A stretch of DNA of 64,000 nucleotides from Asterias rubens (Eukaryota; Echinodermata; Asteroidea; Forcipulatida; Asteriidae): contig NC_047082.1 in NCBI RefSeq assembly GCF_902459465.1, positions 10,104,545 through 10,168,544 on the forward strand, in the 5' to 3' direction. Below are positions 53,201 to 63,758 of the stretch, piece by piece. The translations under genes and the position numbers were made by a program. Every line of letters begins with the position of its first letter. Position 1 is the stretch's first letter. The notes under the pieces were generated by a model. It had not been told where the DNA came from, did not search any database, and saw only the letters and a list, made by a program, of their open reading frames with translations.

Positions 53201-54091
53201 AATTATGCTAACCTGAATTCCCAGGCACACGGAAAGGATCTTGCCAAGTGTTCATCATTAAGAAAAGTTAGGGATGGTTCAATATCAGGTTCAGAACAAA
53301 CAGAGCCCCAACCATCAAAGGCAGCTTTGAAGCCAGGTTGCGCTCTGAGTGTAGTGGTTCCTTTGCACCTGCAAGGGGAATCCACAATTAACCCTGACCA
53401 CAAACCCAAATTGGCTCTCACTCCAGCTCTGGGGAGTTCAGAGTCAGTGAACTTGCAAGAAATCACCAGAAATACAATGACAAGTTCCAGCAACCCCCTT
53501 CATCCCTCGGCTAAAATATCTGCCACAACACCTCAACCAGTCAGTCCTGCCAAATATCTTCTGGCAGTCAGAACAGGCAATGGTAAAAACAGAGATGCGA
53601 GATTGGAAGAGAAACACAGCTCTCAAGCTGTCCTCGATGCCAGCCCAAGAAAAAGTCAACTCACTACCCCCTTGACCCCATCCAAATCCCCAGGACCTCT
53701 GACCCAAAGTGATGGTGGGGATTACAAATCAAACAGCAGAACACAAAACAAACATGACACACTAGCTTTGGAAAATCAAAAGCGCCCCCTAAACCCCATG
53801 ATAAATACCGCCAACACGCCCAGTCCCGGCTCAAAGATCTTAACGCCAAGACGGCTTGAGACAGAGCCTAAGACTTCCATTCTTACAACTCCACATAAAT
53901 CAACAGATAGGGTGACAGTGGGTCCTCGTGGGAAGGAAAATAAGCAACTGACTCCCTTGAGTGCTAGACTAGCCCTGCTGAGCCCCTCCTCTGCCGTCAG
54001 CCCAGCCCCTCAAAAGAAACCTCCCAGGAAATCTCTTGGTAGGATCCCCACAAATAAGGTTGCTGAAAATGTTGCTTTGTTCGGTAAATAA
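47239..54091 (+). CDS. Gene E: XK-related (XKR) protein with giant C-terminal tail
   Basis: Exons 47239-47440, 48408-48591, 49316-49506, 50028-50237, 50974-51255, 51669-54091; 3492 nt, 1163 residues. The start chosen has a strong context (ACAAAATGG); an in-frame ATG at 47167 is weak, and a stop precedes it at 47113. XKR hallmarks: FNVFDAAVVLISMLTFAADIVT as first span; the GWGCLTLGFTLAPSIIMQVFS block; RWYLADEDMTRWRWIFHSCL with LGPLER; FEAFLESAPQIVLQLYIM (the most conserved family motif); further spans through VTMVLYYRFFHP. Known XKR members scramble phospholipids after caspase cleavage of the tail or regulate transport. From about residue 380 the protein is Ser/Thr/Pro-rich and probably disordered; this tail of about 780 residues is far longer than I expect for the family. 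It is encoded in one exon. Confidence 0.9.
47693..47748. repeat. Inverted repeat in gene E intron 1
   Basis: CTACTTCTAGAAACT and AGTTTCTAGAAGTAG flank AAGGCT...GAGCCTT; could form a stable hairpin. Confidence 0.6.
47824..47958. mobile_element. Palindromic MITE with 7-bp target-site duplication
   Basis: TTAGACCCAGTAACTGGGGCG (47831) and its reverse complement (ending 47951) enclose a nearly complete 121-bp palindrome centred on TCGGCCATTTGCCGA. ACTCAGA is repeated exactly at 47824-47830 and 47952-47958. Confidence 0.85.
48667..49048. mobile_element. M1 element in gene E intron 2
   Basis: TTAAAGGCAGTGGACACTA to GTGTCCACTGCCTTTAA; starts only 75 bp after the exon 2 donor. Confidence 0.85.
49530..49642. 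mobile_element. Diverged M4 element in gene E intron 3
   Basis: The right half TGTCTGCTGCCACCTAGCG is clear; the left half has lost its outer part. Confidence 0.6.
50256..50626. mobile_element. MITE-like element, family M6, in gene E intron 4
   Basis: TTAAAGGAACACGTTGCCTTG to GGCAACGTGTTCCTTTAA; begins about 20 bp after the exon 4 donor. TTAA at both ends, as in M1. Confidence 0.85.
51326..51618. mobile_element. Diverged M1 element in gene E intron 5
   Basis: TTAAGGCTCTCGACAAGTTT to CAAATGTGTCCACTACCTTG; it ends about 50 bp before the last exon. Confidence 0.6.
51771..51776 (+). promoter_or_regulatory. Consensus 5' splice site inside the last exon of gene E
   Basis: CCATG followed by GTAAGT within coding sequence, about 100 bp into the 2.4-kb exon. 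If used, it would remove most of the long tail. Confidence 0.4.
53061..53204 (+). repeat. 24-bp coding tandem repeat, six octapeptides
   Basis: Six copies of PGTSDTGN or LGTSDTGN, the last two varied (PGTSDKCN, PGTCETGN), at about residues 820-870 of gene E. Period exactly 24 bp, so length changes keep the frame. Confidence 0.92.
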
Positions 54092-54286
54092 GAGCTTGTC
54101 AAGCCCACTAAGGTTTTTAGTGCCATCATATTTGTAAAATAATTGGAAATGGGGGCATGTCCAGAAAGCCTAATAAGCTTGTGGTTGATATGCCAAGGCA
54201 ATCAGACATTAACAACTAACAAGTACAAGTACATAAATGTACATTGTGAGTTTGTTTGATATATTATTGGCTGAAATTGACAGGAA

Positions 54287-54292
54287 AATAAA
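54287..54292 (+). terminator. Putative polyadenylation signal of gene E
   Basis: AATAAA 196 bp after the gene E stop codon, in A/T-rich sequence. Confidence 0.5.
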
Positions 54293-54514
54293 TATTAATG
54301 TCATTAAGACTCACATTTTTATTCTTAGCAATTATCACACCATTTGGTGTCTCACGCACTCAGTATTTTCTTGACATTATGTATGCAGCGCTTTTTTAGA
54401 ATTTACCAGGCAATGCGGTGCAAGCATTCTTATAAGAGTTGAAACCCCAAATTTCCAGAACAACCCCAACTCATTAAGAGACATATCATTTGCATATGGT
54501 GTTACTGCAAACCT

Positions 54515-54901
54515 TTAAAGGCAGTGGACACTATTGGTAACTACTCAAAATAATTATTAGCATAAAACCTTTCTTGGTGACGAGTAATGGGGAGAGGTTG
54601 ATGGTATAAAACATTGTTAGAAACGGCTCCCTCTGAAGTGCCATAGTTTTCGAGAAAGAAGTGATTTTCCACGAATTTGATTTCGAGACCTCAAGTTTAG
54701 AACTTGAGGTCTCGAAATCAACCATCTAAACGCAGACAACTTCGTGTGACAAGGGTGTTTTTTTCTTTCATTATTATCTCGCAAGTTTGATGACCGATTG
54801 AGCTCAAATTTTCAAAGGTTTGTTATTTTATGCATATGTTGAGATATACCAACTGTGAAGGCTAGTCTTTGACAATTACCAATAGTGTCCACTGCCTTTA
54901 A
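54515..54901. mobile_element. M1 element
   Basis: TTAAAGGCAGTGGACACTA to GTGTCCACTGCCTTTAA, full length and among the least diverged copies. Confidence 0.88.
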
Positions 54902-55005
54902 CCAGTCATGCCAGAAAAACCAGGTAAATCCCCTTCGTAATAAGTGTACTCGGTTCATCTCATTTTGTTGTGGTTGTGAATCCAGGGACTCTCAGAAAAG
55001 TGAAC

Positions 55006-55382
55006 TTAAAGGGAAGGTACACAATTGGTAACTGTCAAAGACCAGTCTTTTCACTTGGTGTATCCCAACATAAGCATAAAATAACAAACCTGTGAAAATT
55101 TGAGCTCAATTGGTCATCGGAGTTGTGAGAAAATGATGACAGAAAAAAACTCCCTTGTTGGACGAGTTTGTGTGCTTTCAGATAGGAATAAAAGACTTCA
55201 AGCTAGAAGTATTTTATTATTTTAGTGAGAAATTACCTCTTTCTTAAAATCTATGCTACTTCAGAGGGTGCCGTTTGTCACAATGTTTTATACTATCACC
55301 AGCTTTCGAATGCTTGTTACCAAGTCGGTTTTTAAGTTAATATTTGTTTTGAGTAATTACCAAACGTGTACCTTCCCTTTAA
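55006..55382. mobile_element. Diverged M1 element
   Basis: TTAAAGGGAAGGTACACAA to CGTGTACCTTCCCTTTAA; opposite internal orientation to 54515-54901. Confidence 0.7.
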
Positions 55383-56875
55383 TCACTGTGGTACTAACCA
55401 AGAACCAAATGGAGAGAAGTCAATTAGGAGGGAAGTTTCGGTTTCTGATGCGGGAGGAAAACCCCAGATATTTTACTACAGGGAAAACCCATGTGTAAAC
55501 CCAATCCACAAAGCACAATGGCAACCATAGTTTGTTGCCGTGCTCATGGACCCAAGTTCAATTACTCTACTAGGACCCAAACCCGCTCTCTCACAACACC
55601 GTTAAACTTACCAGAGTATGGTTGCCAGCCAAACTACAATATCACATGTACACAATGTGACTGGTATCCTGCTCATATCTGCTAAGCAGTAGTTTGTAAT
55701 AAGCAATATTTTGTGCCCGAACACTACTTGTCACTTATCTCTGTGTCCTCTGAGAATTTGAACATAAAATTAGCCCACACATACTTATTCTGCTAAATTA
55801 ATGCTTATGCTAAGCATAATGTTCTCAATTTCTTTACTTAAGAGTATGACATGTTACAATAGCACACATGTACAATCAAGCATAAGCATAATTTGTTTAA
55901 TAAATTAAATAAATAAATTATATTTGAAGCTGTTTAGCTTATAAACAGAATTGCATGATGATTTTATACTCTATACATTGTACCTGTAAAATGTATTTTT
56001 TTTTTTACTTTTATTTTCAAAAAGCTGTTTTTTATGTAATCTACACTTAGACATTGGCCGAAATGCAAAAAGTATGTTAACAACTTTCTGGTTGGGGGTT
56101 TTGTATGGGGGGGGGGGGGGGTGTTGTATGTTATTTCTTTGTTAACATAACACTGACATTGTTTTAATTATAGCTTTGTTTCTTAGTTTAAACATAATCC
56201 TGTCCACATCGTTGGTGGGGTTTTATTTTCATTGCACTTCGGGATAATTTCACTACCAACAACAGTTGTTTCTCTTTTTTTCAAATACTCGAATGTTAGA
56301 GTCTACATTATATTTTAAATCACTATGTGTATATTATACAGTTGTACATTGTATATCATGTAATTATTAGCTGACATTTATACTTGCTATTTTATCAAAT
56401 ATAGTGCAAGCGTTACTTTCTGAAGTTCATTACTATGCAATTTCTTAAAATGTATGTATTTACGATTTTTATTGCAGCAGATTCGGCAATAATCACCAAA
56501 TGCTTTTATCTTTTATACACATTTTGTTTACTGGTACTCTCCTTTCTGCATAACATTTCGTTTGTGCCACTTTGTTTGTCTTGAAGATCGATTTTTTATT
56601 CTTCAAATATTTCCTTTTTAGGCCTACTCATAAATATACATATGATTGTATTTAGTTATTTTAGACTTGTCTTTTTATACCTTTTTTTTTACCCCTATTG
56701 AATTTTGAAGTGTTGGTTTTGGTGTTTTTTGTCTTCAAGTTCTTTGCTTTGTCCCTGAATTCACCATTTTGTGTGCAAGATTAACATCAACAATTTATCA
56801 AACTTTCACCCCTCCCTGCCCTCCCCTCCCACACGATGTTTATTAGAACTTATTACCCATAATATAATATTGTAC
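55383..56875. other. Intergenic A/T-rich stretch
   Basis: A run of about 15 G at 56107, poly-T tracts, and many short A/T stretches. No gene or defined element seen. Confidence 0.5.
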
Positions 56876-57263
56876 TTAAAGACACTGGACACTATTGGTA
56901 ATTGTCAAAGACCAGTCTTCTCACTGGTTGTATCTCAACATATGCATAACTTATAACAAACCTGTGAAAATTGGAGATCAATTGGTTGTCGAAGTTGCGA
57001 GATAATATGAAAGAAAAAAAAACCCTTGTCACACGAAGTTGTGTGCTTTCAGATGCTTGATTTCGAGACCTCAAGTTTTAAACCTGAGGTCTCGAAATCA
57101 AATTCGCGGAACATTACTTCTTTCTCGAAAACTACATCACTTCAGAGGGGGCCGTTGCTCACAATATTTTATACTACCAACCTCTCCCCATTACTCGTCA
57201 CCAAATAAGGTTTTATGCTAATAATTATTTAGAGTAATTACCAATAGTGTCCACTGCCTTTAA
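56876..57263. mobile_element. M1 element
   Basis: TTAAAGACACTGGACACTA to GTGTCCACTGCCTTTAA. Confidence 0.85.
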
Positions 57264-58346
57264 AATATCATTCTCTCAGATACAGTTTTAAACCTTTTTG
57301 AAAGAGAAAACTAAACAAGGAAAGTCAGGGTAAATAATTGATTTAGAAAACGGTATTTTTTTTTTTTTTTTTTTTTTTTTTAACTTACTATTTTCGGTTT
57401 CCATAAAACAAATGAACCAATTCCCATCCGTAATTCTTGCCTTTGGTGATACTTTTGTAATAGGCCTAAAGACTTAAAAGCTTTCTTGTTTGTTTAAATA
57501 ATATACTGGCTTGAGGAAGAACTGCTTGCAATAAAACAACAATGAATGGTTTTCATTGTGTTGAAAAAGCTGTTTTTCAATTGTTTCGTGTGTATGTGCT
57601 TTCCCACATTGTTAATTGGATAAGTAATCTCGTTTTTATTTTTTTTGTTCAAGCGTCATGAAGGGAGCTTACTTTGAAAATCCTGTCAACAATTTGTGGA
57701 ATGATCATTAATCCATTACTTTTCAAACTGTTTATGTTTGAGTCAGTGTCAGTGTTTGCACTGGCCAACAAAAATGTTAAATATTTCTTGCTTGCGTGGT
57801 GAATGTATATTTAGGCTTGAATAATTATCAGGACAACATCATTTTGTGTTTTTTTAACACTACTCAATGAAAATTAGTACAAATTTTGTTGTTCGTAACA
57901 AATGTTGGCCGTGAATTTACCAAGTATAATTCTTTTTCTTTAAATCAGAACCTCATAACATAAGCCATGGAAAAGTTACCTGTTTGCTGCCACCTAGCGT
58001 TCAAGTCCGCATTGTGCCAAGTCAGCCAACGCTTGCGCCATTTTGATTTTGCAAATGCGTGTAGAAACTAATGGGCGTTAACATCTCCCACACGGACTTC
58101 CATTGCAACCTGTGCTTATTCAGTAAAATACGCATCAGAAACATAACAACCTTTACCGAAACTGATAGTGCCTTCATGTTATAAATATGGTTCTTGGTAA
58201 TAAAATTATAATTTCGCTTTCCGTTACATGAGTCAAGGGAATTTCCAACCTCGTGTATAATGGATGAAATATGAAACGAAAAAATAAAGATGAAAAGATG
58301 TGTTTAAAAACAAGATGAGGATTATGGCGAGAGTAATAAAACATGC
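57264..58346. other. Intergenic, includes a long poly-T tract
   Basis: About 25 T at 57357-57381. A half copy of M4 (GTTTGCTGCCACCTAGCG) near 57980-58010. No gene seen. Confidence 0.5.
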
Positions 58347-58585
58347 TTAAAGGCACTGGACAATATTGGTAAATACTCAAAATAGTTACATATGTACAAG
58401 CATAATTTACAAGCTTATAATTTTACTATTAACGAGCAATTGAGAGCTTTTGATAGTAGTTTTTGAGAAAGGTTATTGCTCACTCAAATATTCAGAGACT
58501 TAAGGCCCGAAGCCTTTTATTAGGCATATTCTGAGATCCCACCAAATTTATTTGTGCAATTACCAAAGGTGTCCAATGCCTTTAA
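58347..58585. mobile_element. Shortened M1 element
   Basis: TTAAAGGCACTGGACAATA to GTGTCCAATGCCTTTAA with the centre deleted. Confidence 0.7.
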
Positions 58586-58747
58586 TTAGCGAACTGCTAA
58601 CTGACATTGTAAGACTAATGGATAATATTGGTCGGCCCGGCAAATAAAATAATGTAACCCCAGTTTCAGGAATTGAATTATTCACAAAATACGAACCATC
58701 AGCCTAAAGTTCGAGTTCGTTATATCTGCCCCTACCCTTGGTGACCA

Positions 58748-58757
58748 GTATAAATTA
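58748..58757 (+). promoter_or_regulatory. Possible TATA box of gene F
   Basis: TATAAATTAG about 670 bp upstream of the start codon, followed by G/A-rich sequence. It would imply a 5' UTR of about 640 nt unless an intron is present. Confidence 0.3.
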
Positions 58758-59419
58758 GTGGAGGAGCCAGCGGAAGGAAGTGAGAGTAAACACTCGTTAG
58801 AAGTATGTGGTTGATACAAAATAGTTTTATTTTCATAATCAGTGGTGACGATTGCATGAATAATGTACTGAGTTTAATGATGTAGGACTACCCGACCACG
58901 ATCTCTTTCACTTTGACGTTGGTGTTAGTGCCTGGTACTGCTAGTCAGCTTTGGTTTGGAACTACATGCAGTAGGATCAAATTATTATGATTCCGTGAAC
59001 TGTGACTAGGACTTTATTTCGTGTGGAACCTACATCTGATTTAAGTCTTGCATTGCAAGGCAACATAATCTTCAGAAATGCTTTAGTGGATATCAATTAG
59101 GTTTACGTCTTTATTCTATCTGAGACTTTGAATATTTTTGCCAGAAGACTGATTGTGGTTTTTAGGGTAACTCGGGGGTGTGAAAGTCAAGCACCACCTG
59201 ATTTTCCCTTAAAGTTCCGTTGGCACGAAAATGAACATAATGCAATTCATCAATGACTCCAGAGCGTCCAGTGCACTGAGACGGTGTGTTGTTTTCTGTA
59301 CGTTGAAATGAGTTAAAGAATCGATAATTGTGATTGAAGAAGCACCTCAAGTCGTGGAAAGTCTTTTAGCTCCGGTGGGGACTTATCTATTACGCACTGA
59401 GATATCAAGCTCGAGCATC

Positions 59420-62400
59420 ATGACGACTGGAGGAAGTATGAGCCAAGATGGCTACGCATCGGCCGTGGGAAGCTTGGACTGGCTGGATGTATCCTACAAC
59501 CCGCTGCAACTAACTGAAAAGTAAGTTGGAATTGTGACGATTTGTTATGTCTGGACAACGTGACAGCTCTAATATAATGTATGATGTTCTTGGTCGGTGT
59601 ACCAATCTTCTCGAAAAAGTATATAGGCTCACCAATACAATTCTGTATTTTGCAAGGATGTTATTTTGTTTCTCATAATTATGGATTTTATTGTACAGAC
59701 ATTTTATTTTGTGTACCGGCAGATGGTAAGAGGTGATTTTAAATTCTGGTTGTGTCTTTTTTTATTTTTTTTTTATTTTTTTACTTTGAAGGGGTATGGG
59801 TTTTTGGGAGGTTTGAATGTTTTCGTTTAAATCGGAGATATCACAGTATTTCATAATGGCAATACGTAATTATAAAATTAACATGTGAAAATTTATTGAA
59901 ATAATACATATAGGCTTTTAACCAAAAGTTGTTATTGGCATTGCTATTTTAAGAGTGATTACCCTTTAAGTGATTGACCCTCCCTTTAATGACGGTATCT
60001 CTGATTTAGATTTAGGCTGCCAACCTTGGTTCGCATCGGCGAAGGGCACTACGGCAACGCGGATGATACATGTTTCTCGGCAATGGAGGTTGTGAAACTG
60101 CATGGTGTGCAGAGGGTGGACATGGTCATTGCACAAGGCTTGGTGAGTGGCCCCTTTAAGAAATTCAAAAGTTTAAGGTTCATTTTGTCTCCACTGTATC
60201 AACCTAAAAAAAGAAAATGCGATTTCTGCTGAGCATAAATGATCAGGATACCAGTCACAAATTGTACATAGTGTCATAGTATTTTAGCTGGTAACCTTAT
60301 TCTGGTAAGAACATTTGATTGTGCTTAGCTACTTTTTGTGCTTTTAAGCAGCAGCTCTATGAAACTGGGCCAAGGTTATGTAGGACTGTTTCTTTTTATC
60401 AGTAATTCTCAAAATAATCTTATATTTTAGAAATCAAACTGCAAAAACTCGTACGCACCTCCGATGAAACTTCGCCTCTCAAACAAGTGGGATTTCAAAA
60501 ATTATTTATCACATCCCGAAGTTATTACTACTTTTGTTTGTCTCTCTAGAATGACAAAGATGACCCAAGCTCTGCCCCGCCCATCCGCATCTGCCTACCC
60601 AGGGGGTTACCAAGTGTCTTCAACGTTCACCAAACCGAAGACGGCAACGACAAGGGCACGAAGCTGTACAAGAGCGTCCGACAGTTATCCGATGATTCCC
60701 CGCAGTGCGTCGTTGTTTTAAAGAAACCTTTGCGGAGAGATTGCGGAGTTGTCAAGGGGGACATCCTCCGGACGATCGGGATAACGATGTGCAACGGACT
60801 GTTTGAGCAAGGACTTAGGTGAGTTTTTAGTGGACTAGTTCCCTGCCGCCCCCCCACGACCCCCCCCCCCCCCGTCTTTGTTCGAAGGAGACAGAAGTAC
60901 CCAGTAGAAATTATGCTGAACCCCCAGCCATCCCAACCACTTAAAAAGATTGTTTACCTTTGTTTCGGTGGTGTAATTAAAGCCATTGGATACTTTCGGT
61001 AAACAGTATTGTCCAAGGCCCACACTTCGTGTGAAAATTTAGGTTCAATCGGTCATCGGAGTCGGGAGAAAATAACGGGGAAAACCCACCATTGTTTCCG
61101 CACGTTTCGCCGTGTCATGACATGTGTTTAAAATAAATCCGTAATTCTCGACAACGAGAATTGATAATCGTTTTAATGTTTTCTCGAAAAGTGAAGCATT
61201 TCATGGAATAATATTTCAAGAGAAGTCTTTCACCGTTACCTTCTGTAAACCCTGTAAGTTATTTGTAAATCTGTGAACTTTTATTTATTTTTCTGTGCCG
61301 ATATGTCTCTTAAAAAGCTATAGAAACAAACAATTAAATTGCACCATATGAAATGCGGGATTACTGTCCTGTGGTTGTAATGAAACAGCTGAAGTTTTTC
61401 CAGTGCAAACTGAAGCTTTACTTCATTGAACATTCTCATAAAAAAGAATTTTGTATTTCTTGTTAAAATAACGTTTAAAGCATTTTTAAAACTTGTATAT
61501 TATTGTAAAAGTATATTTACTCTTTTCACTTTTGCATTCTGAACTTTGCAGTTCAAATGTATTAGTGTTTGTTTGTCGGTTGAAAATAATTCTAAATCAC
61601 AGTTGTATTTCACAATTCAAGAGTGTGTCAAAAACAATGTTATTAATAAACGGCTGTTCATGTTTTAAGGGTTTGGTTTGGGTTCTTGGTCTTCTAATCC
61701 AATGCACTTCCTGCTTTCGTTTTCTTACTTTTTGTTAGTGCGGCTGCGAAAGTGTTTTTAGAGCATATAATAACCAGCGATTCGTGTGCGTAAATGAAAG
61801 TGCGTGTGGCATACATTTTTATTTAGAATATTCGGGTATAGGCTTATATAGGCACTGGATACTATTGGTAATTGCTCAAAAAAATTGTTAGCATAAAAAC
61901 TTACCTGTTTGCGATCAATGGAGAGATGTTGATAGTATAAAACATTGTAAAAACGGCTCCCTCTGAAATAATGTCGTTTTCGAGAAATAAGTTATTTCTC
62001 ACTAAAATATTTGAATTTGAATTCGAGACTCGAATTCAAGCATCTAAAAGCCCACAACTACGTGTGACAAGGAATTTTTTCTTCCATTATTATCTCGCAG
62101 CTTCGACGACCAATTGAGTTCAAATTGTCACAGGTTTGTTATTTTGTGCATATGTTGGGATACACCAAGTGAGAAGACTGGTCTGTGACAATTACCGAAG
62201 GTGTCCAGCCGTCGATTTCACAAATAGTTAGGACTCGTCTTATCTCGAGTTAGGACGAGTAACTCGTCCTAACTTAGGATTAATCTTAAGGTCTGCATGC
62301 TACAGTGCAGGGTTGGGAGTCGTCCTAAGTCCAAGATTAGTCTTAAGTTAGGAAGAGTTTTTTTTTAAATCGACGGCAGTGTCTTTTTTTTTGGTGTAAC

Positions 62401-63683
62401 TTGTACCACCTCTTGAGTCCATCACAGCAAATCTACAAAGTTCTCTTATTATTACTTTTTCCACTTAACAGGTGCCGAAAGCAAAGTGAACCGAATGAGG
62501 ATGTCTTTTTGAACCTGAAGTGGAAAGGCCAGTACAGGACCATAGCAGATCCTGACGGCTACACTTTGGCAAATTTATTGTCCAAAAACAAGTTGCCATG
62601 CATGGTAAGCTTTAACAAATATACATAGTATATTCCATATTATCTGGTGTCAATTTCAGGGAGCTGCTAACGATATGTAGATATTTTTTCTGCTTAAATA
62701 CCGCGGAAAAACTTGCAAAAAACACCGCGAGCTCAGACTTAAAATCAAGTCAAAATTACAGTCGATATGACACTGGCTTTACGTCAGAGCAGTGACTGTT
62801 TTTTTTTTTACGTAACGTAGTTTTTGAGAAAATTATCATGATCATTTCTTACTATTAAATATTTGCATATGGTAAAGACTCCAGGCCTTTCTCAAGCATC
62901 TGAGAGCACATTGTGCAAGCAGGGGTGTTTTTTTTTCTCTTTTTTTCTCGACCATTTGAGCCCAAATTTTCACATATTTTATGGATATGTTAGGATACAC
63001 CAAGTGAGAATATTGGTCCTTGACCATTAACAAAGTGTGTCCAGTGCCTTTAAATTAATCATATACTGAACTATTTCACGAGGAGCAGCGAACCTTTACA
63101 GGCGACAATCCTGCCATTCTGGTATAGTCAATACGCAAAGAATTAACGCTCATTGCGCAGAGGTGCGTTCCACGTAGTGCGCAGGGTCAACCCAGGTCCC
63201 AGGCGCTGCTTTAACTACGCGGTATGGCCACACAATGGCTAATTAACACCAATTGTACCATCGAATCGTAGCTTAATCTGAGACATACGCATATGTATAA
63301 CTAAGCACAAAACATTTTGCTTACCATAATAAGGTTACCAGTCCAAATACAATTCAACTTGACTATCAATGACTGGTTTAACTCCTGCAGCAAGTTTTTG
63401 CTGAGCAGAAAACTATCAAGTAGGCTATATATTTTCTACCTAAGTAGCTCTATGAAATATTGCACCCTGTTTTCTGTACCCTACTTTACACTAGTTTGGT
63501 TCCTCGACATGCAGGTTAGCCTCCGAAGCCCAGAAGATCACGTGTCTCAGCTGTCAGGCTCCATCAGCAGCTTACTTCCACACCTAGAGCGCCCTCTTGT
63601 GCTTGAAAGGGAGATCACGACCGAATTTCTGGTCGGTACGACAATCGGTGGTGGACCTTGTTCTTCTCCCAAAGAACGTTTTG
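59420..63683 (+). CDS. Gene F (3'-partial): CABIT-domain protein, GAREM/THEMIS-like
   Basis: Exons 59420-59520, 60016-60142, 60550-60818, 62472-62604, 63515-63683; joined frame of 799 nt, about 266 residues, continuing past the window. The start ATG (ATCATGACG) is the first in the frame; a second at 59438 is also possible. After a short N-terminus come LPTLVRIGEGHYGNADD, then ICLPRGLPSVFNVHQ, KGDILRTIGI, LNLKWKGQYRT, YTLANLLSKNKLPCMVSL and LERPLVLEREI. This order of strand-like blocks matches CABIT domains of GAREM and THEMIS, adaptors that link receptors to GRB2/MAPK signalling. The exon 3 frame used here is the one compatible with phases 0 and 2 on its two sides. Family assignment is by remembered pattern, not alignment. 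Confidence 0.75.
60230..60375. mobile_element. Partial M2 element in gene F intron 2
   Basis: TACCAGTCACAAATTGTACA and the end AGCAGCTCTATGAAACTGGGCC match the right half of the family. Confidence 0.5.
60977..61316. mobile_element. MITE-like element, family M3, in gene F intron 3
   Basis: TTAAAGCCATTGGATACTTTC start; internal blocks CATTTCATGGAATAATATTTC and TTCTGTAAACCCTGTAAG as in 3354-3714. The right end is eroded. Confidence 0.6.
61848..62384. mobile_element. M1 element with a nested M10 insertion
   Basis: M1 runs from GGCACTGGATACTATTGG to GGTGTCCAG (62208), then M10 (62209-62376), then CAGTGTCTTT. CAG appears on both sides of M10. Confidence 0.7.
62209..62376. mobile_element. MITE-like element, family M10, nested
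   Basis: CCGTCGATTT at the left and AAATCGACGG at the right are exact inverted ends. Inner CTCGAGTTAGGACGAG and GTCCTAAGTCCAAGATTAG arms. Flanking CAG repeats suggest a 3-bp target duplication. Confidence 0.75.
62800..63053. mobile_element. Partial M1 element in gene F intron 4
   Basis: From TAACGTAGTTTTTGAG to GTGTCCAGTGCCTTTAA; the left end is missing. Confidence 0.65.
63297..63460. mobile_element. Partial M2 element
   Basis: AGCACAAAACATTTTGCTTA and AAGTAGCTCTATGAAATATTG match family ends; eroded. It ends about 55 bp before exon 5 of gene F. Confidence 0.45.
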
Positions 63684-63758
63684 GTAAGTTTTATCATAAA
63701 CACCGGCCCGTCACAATTAAGGAAGACAAAACAGTAATTTAATTACATTTTACAAATA

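Noticed and set aside
52909-53202. Minus-strand frame with VPGLPVSE repeats
   Set aside because: Antisense translation of the coding octapeptide repeat of gene E.
16700-57208. Recurrent 60-90 codon frame with [19 protein letters not shown]-like sequence
   Set aside because: Always lies inside M1 elements, in either orientation, with substitutions and indels; shared by repeat descent, not evidence of a peptide gene.
60464-60857. Plus frame with Ser/Ala/Thr-rich sequence and its antisense
   Set aside because: Wrong frame over gene F exon 3; the frame that joins both neighbours in phase gives CABIT-like sequence.
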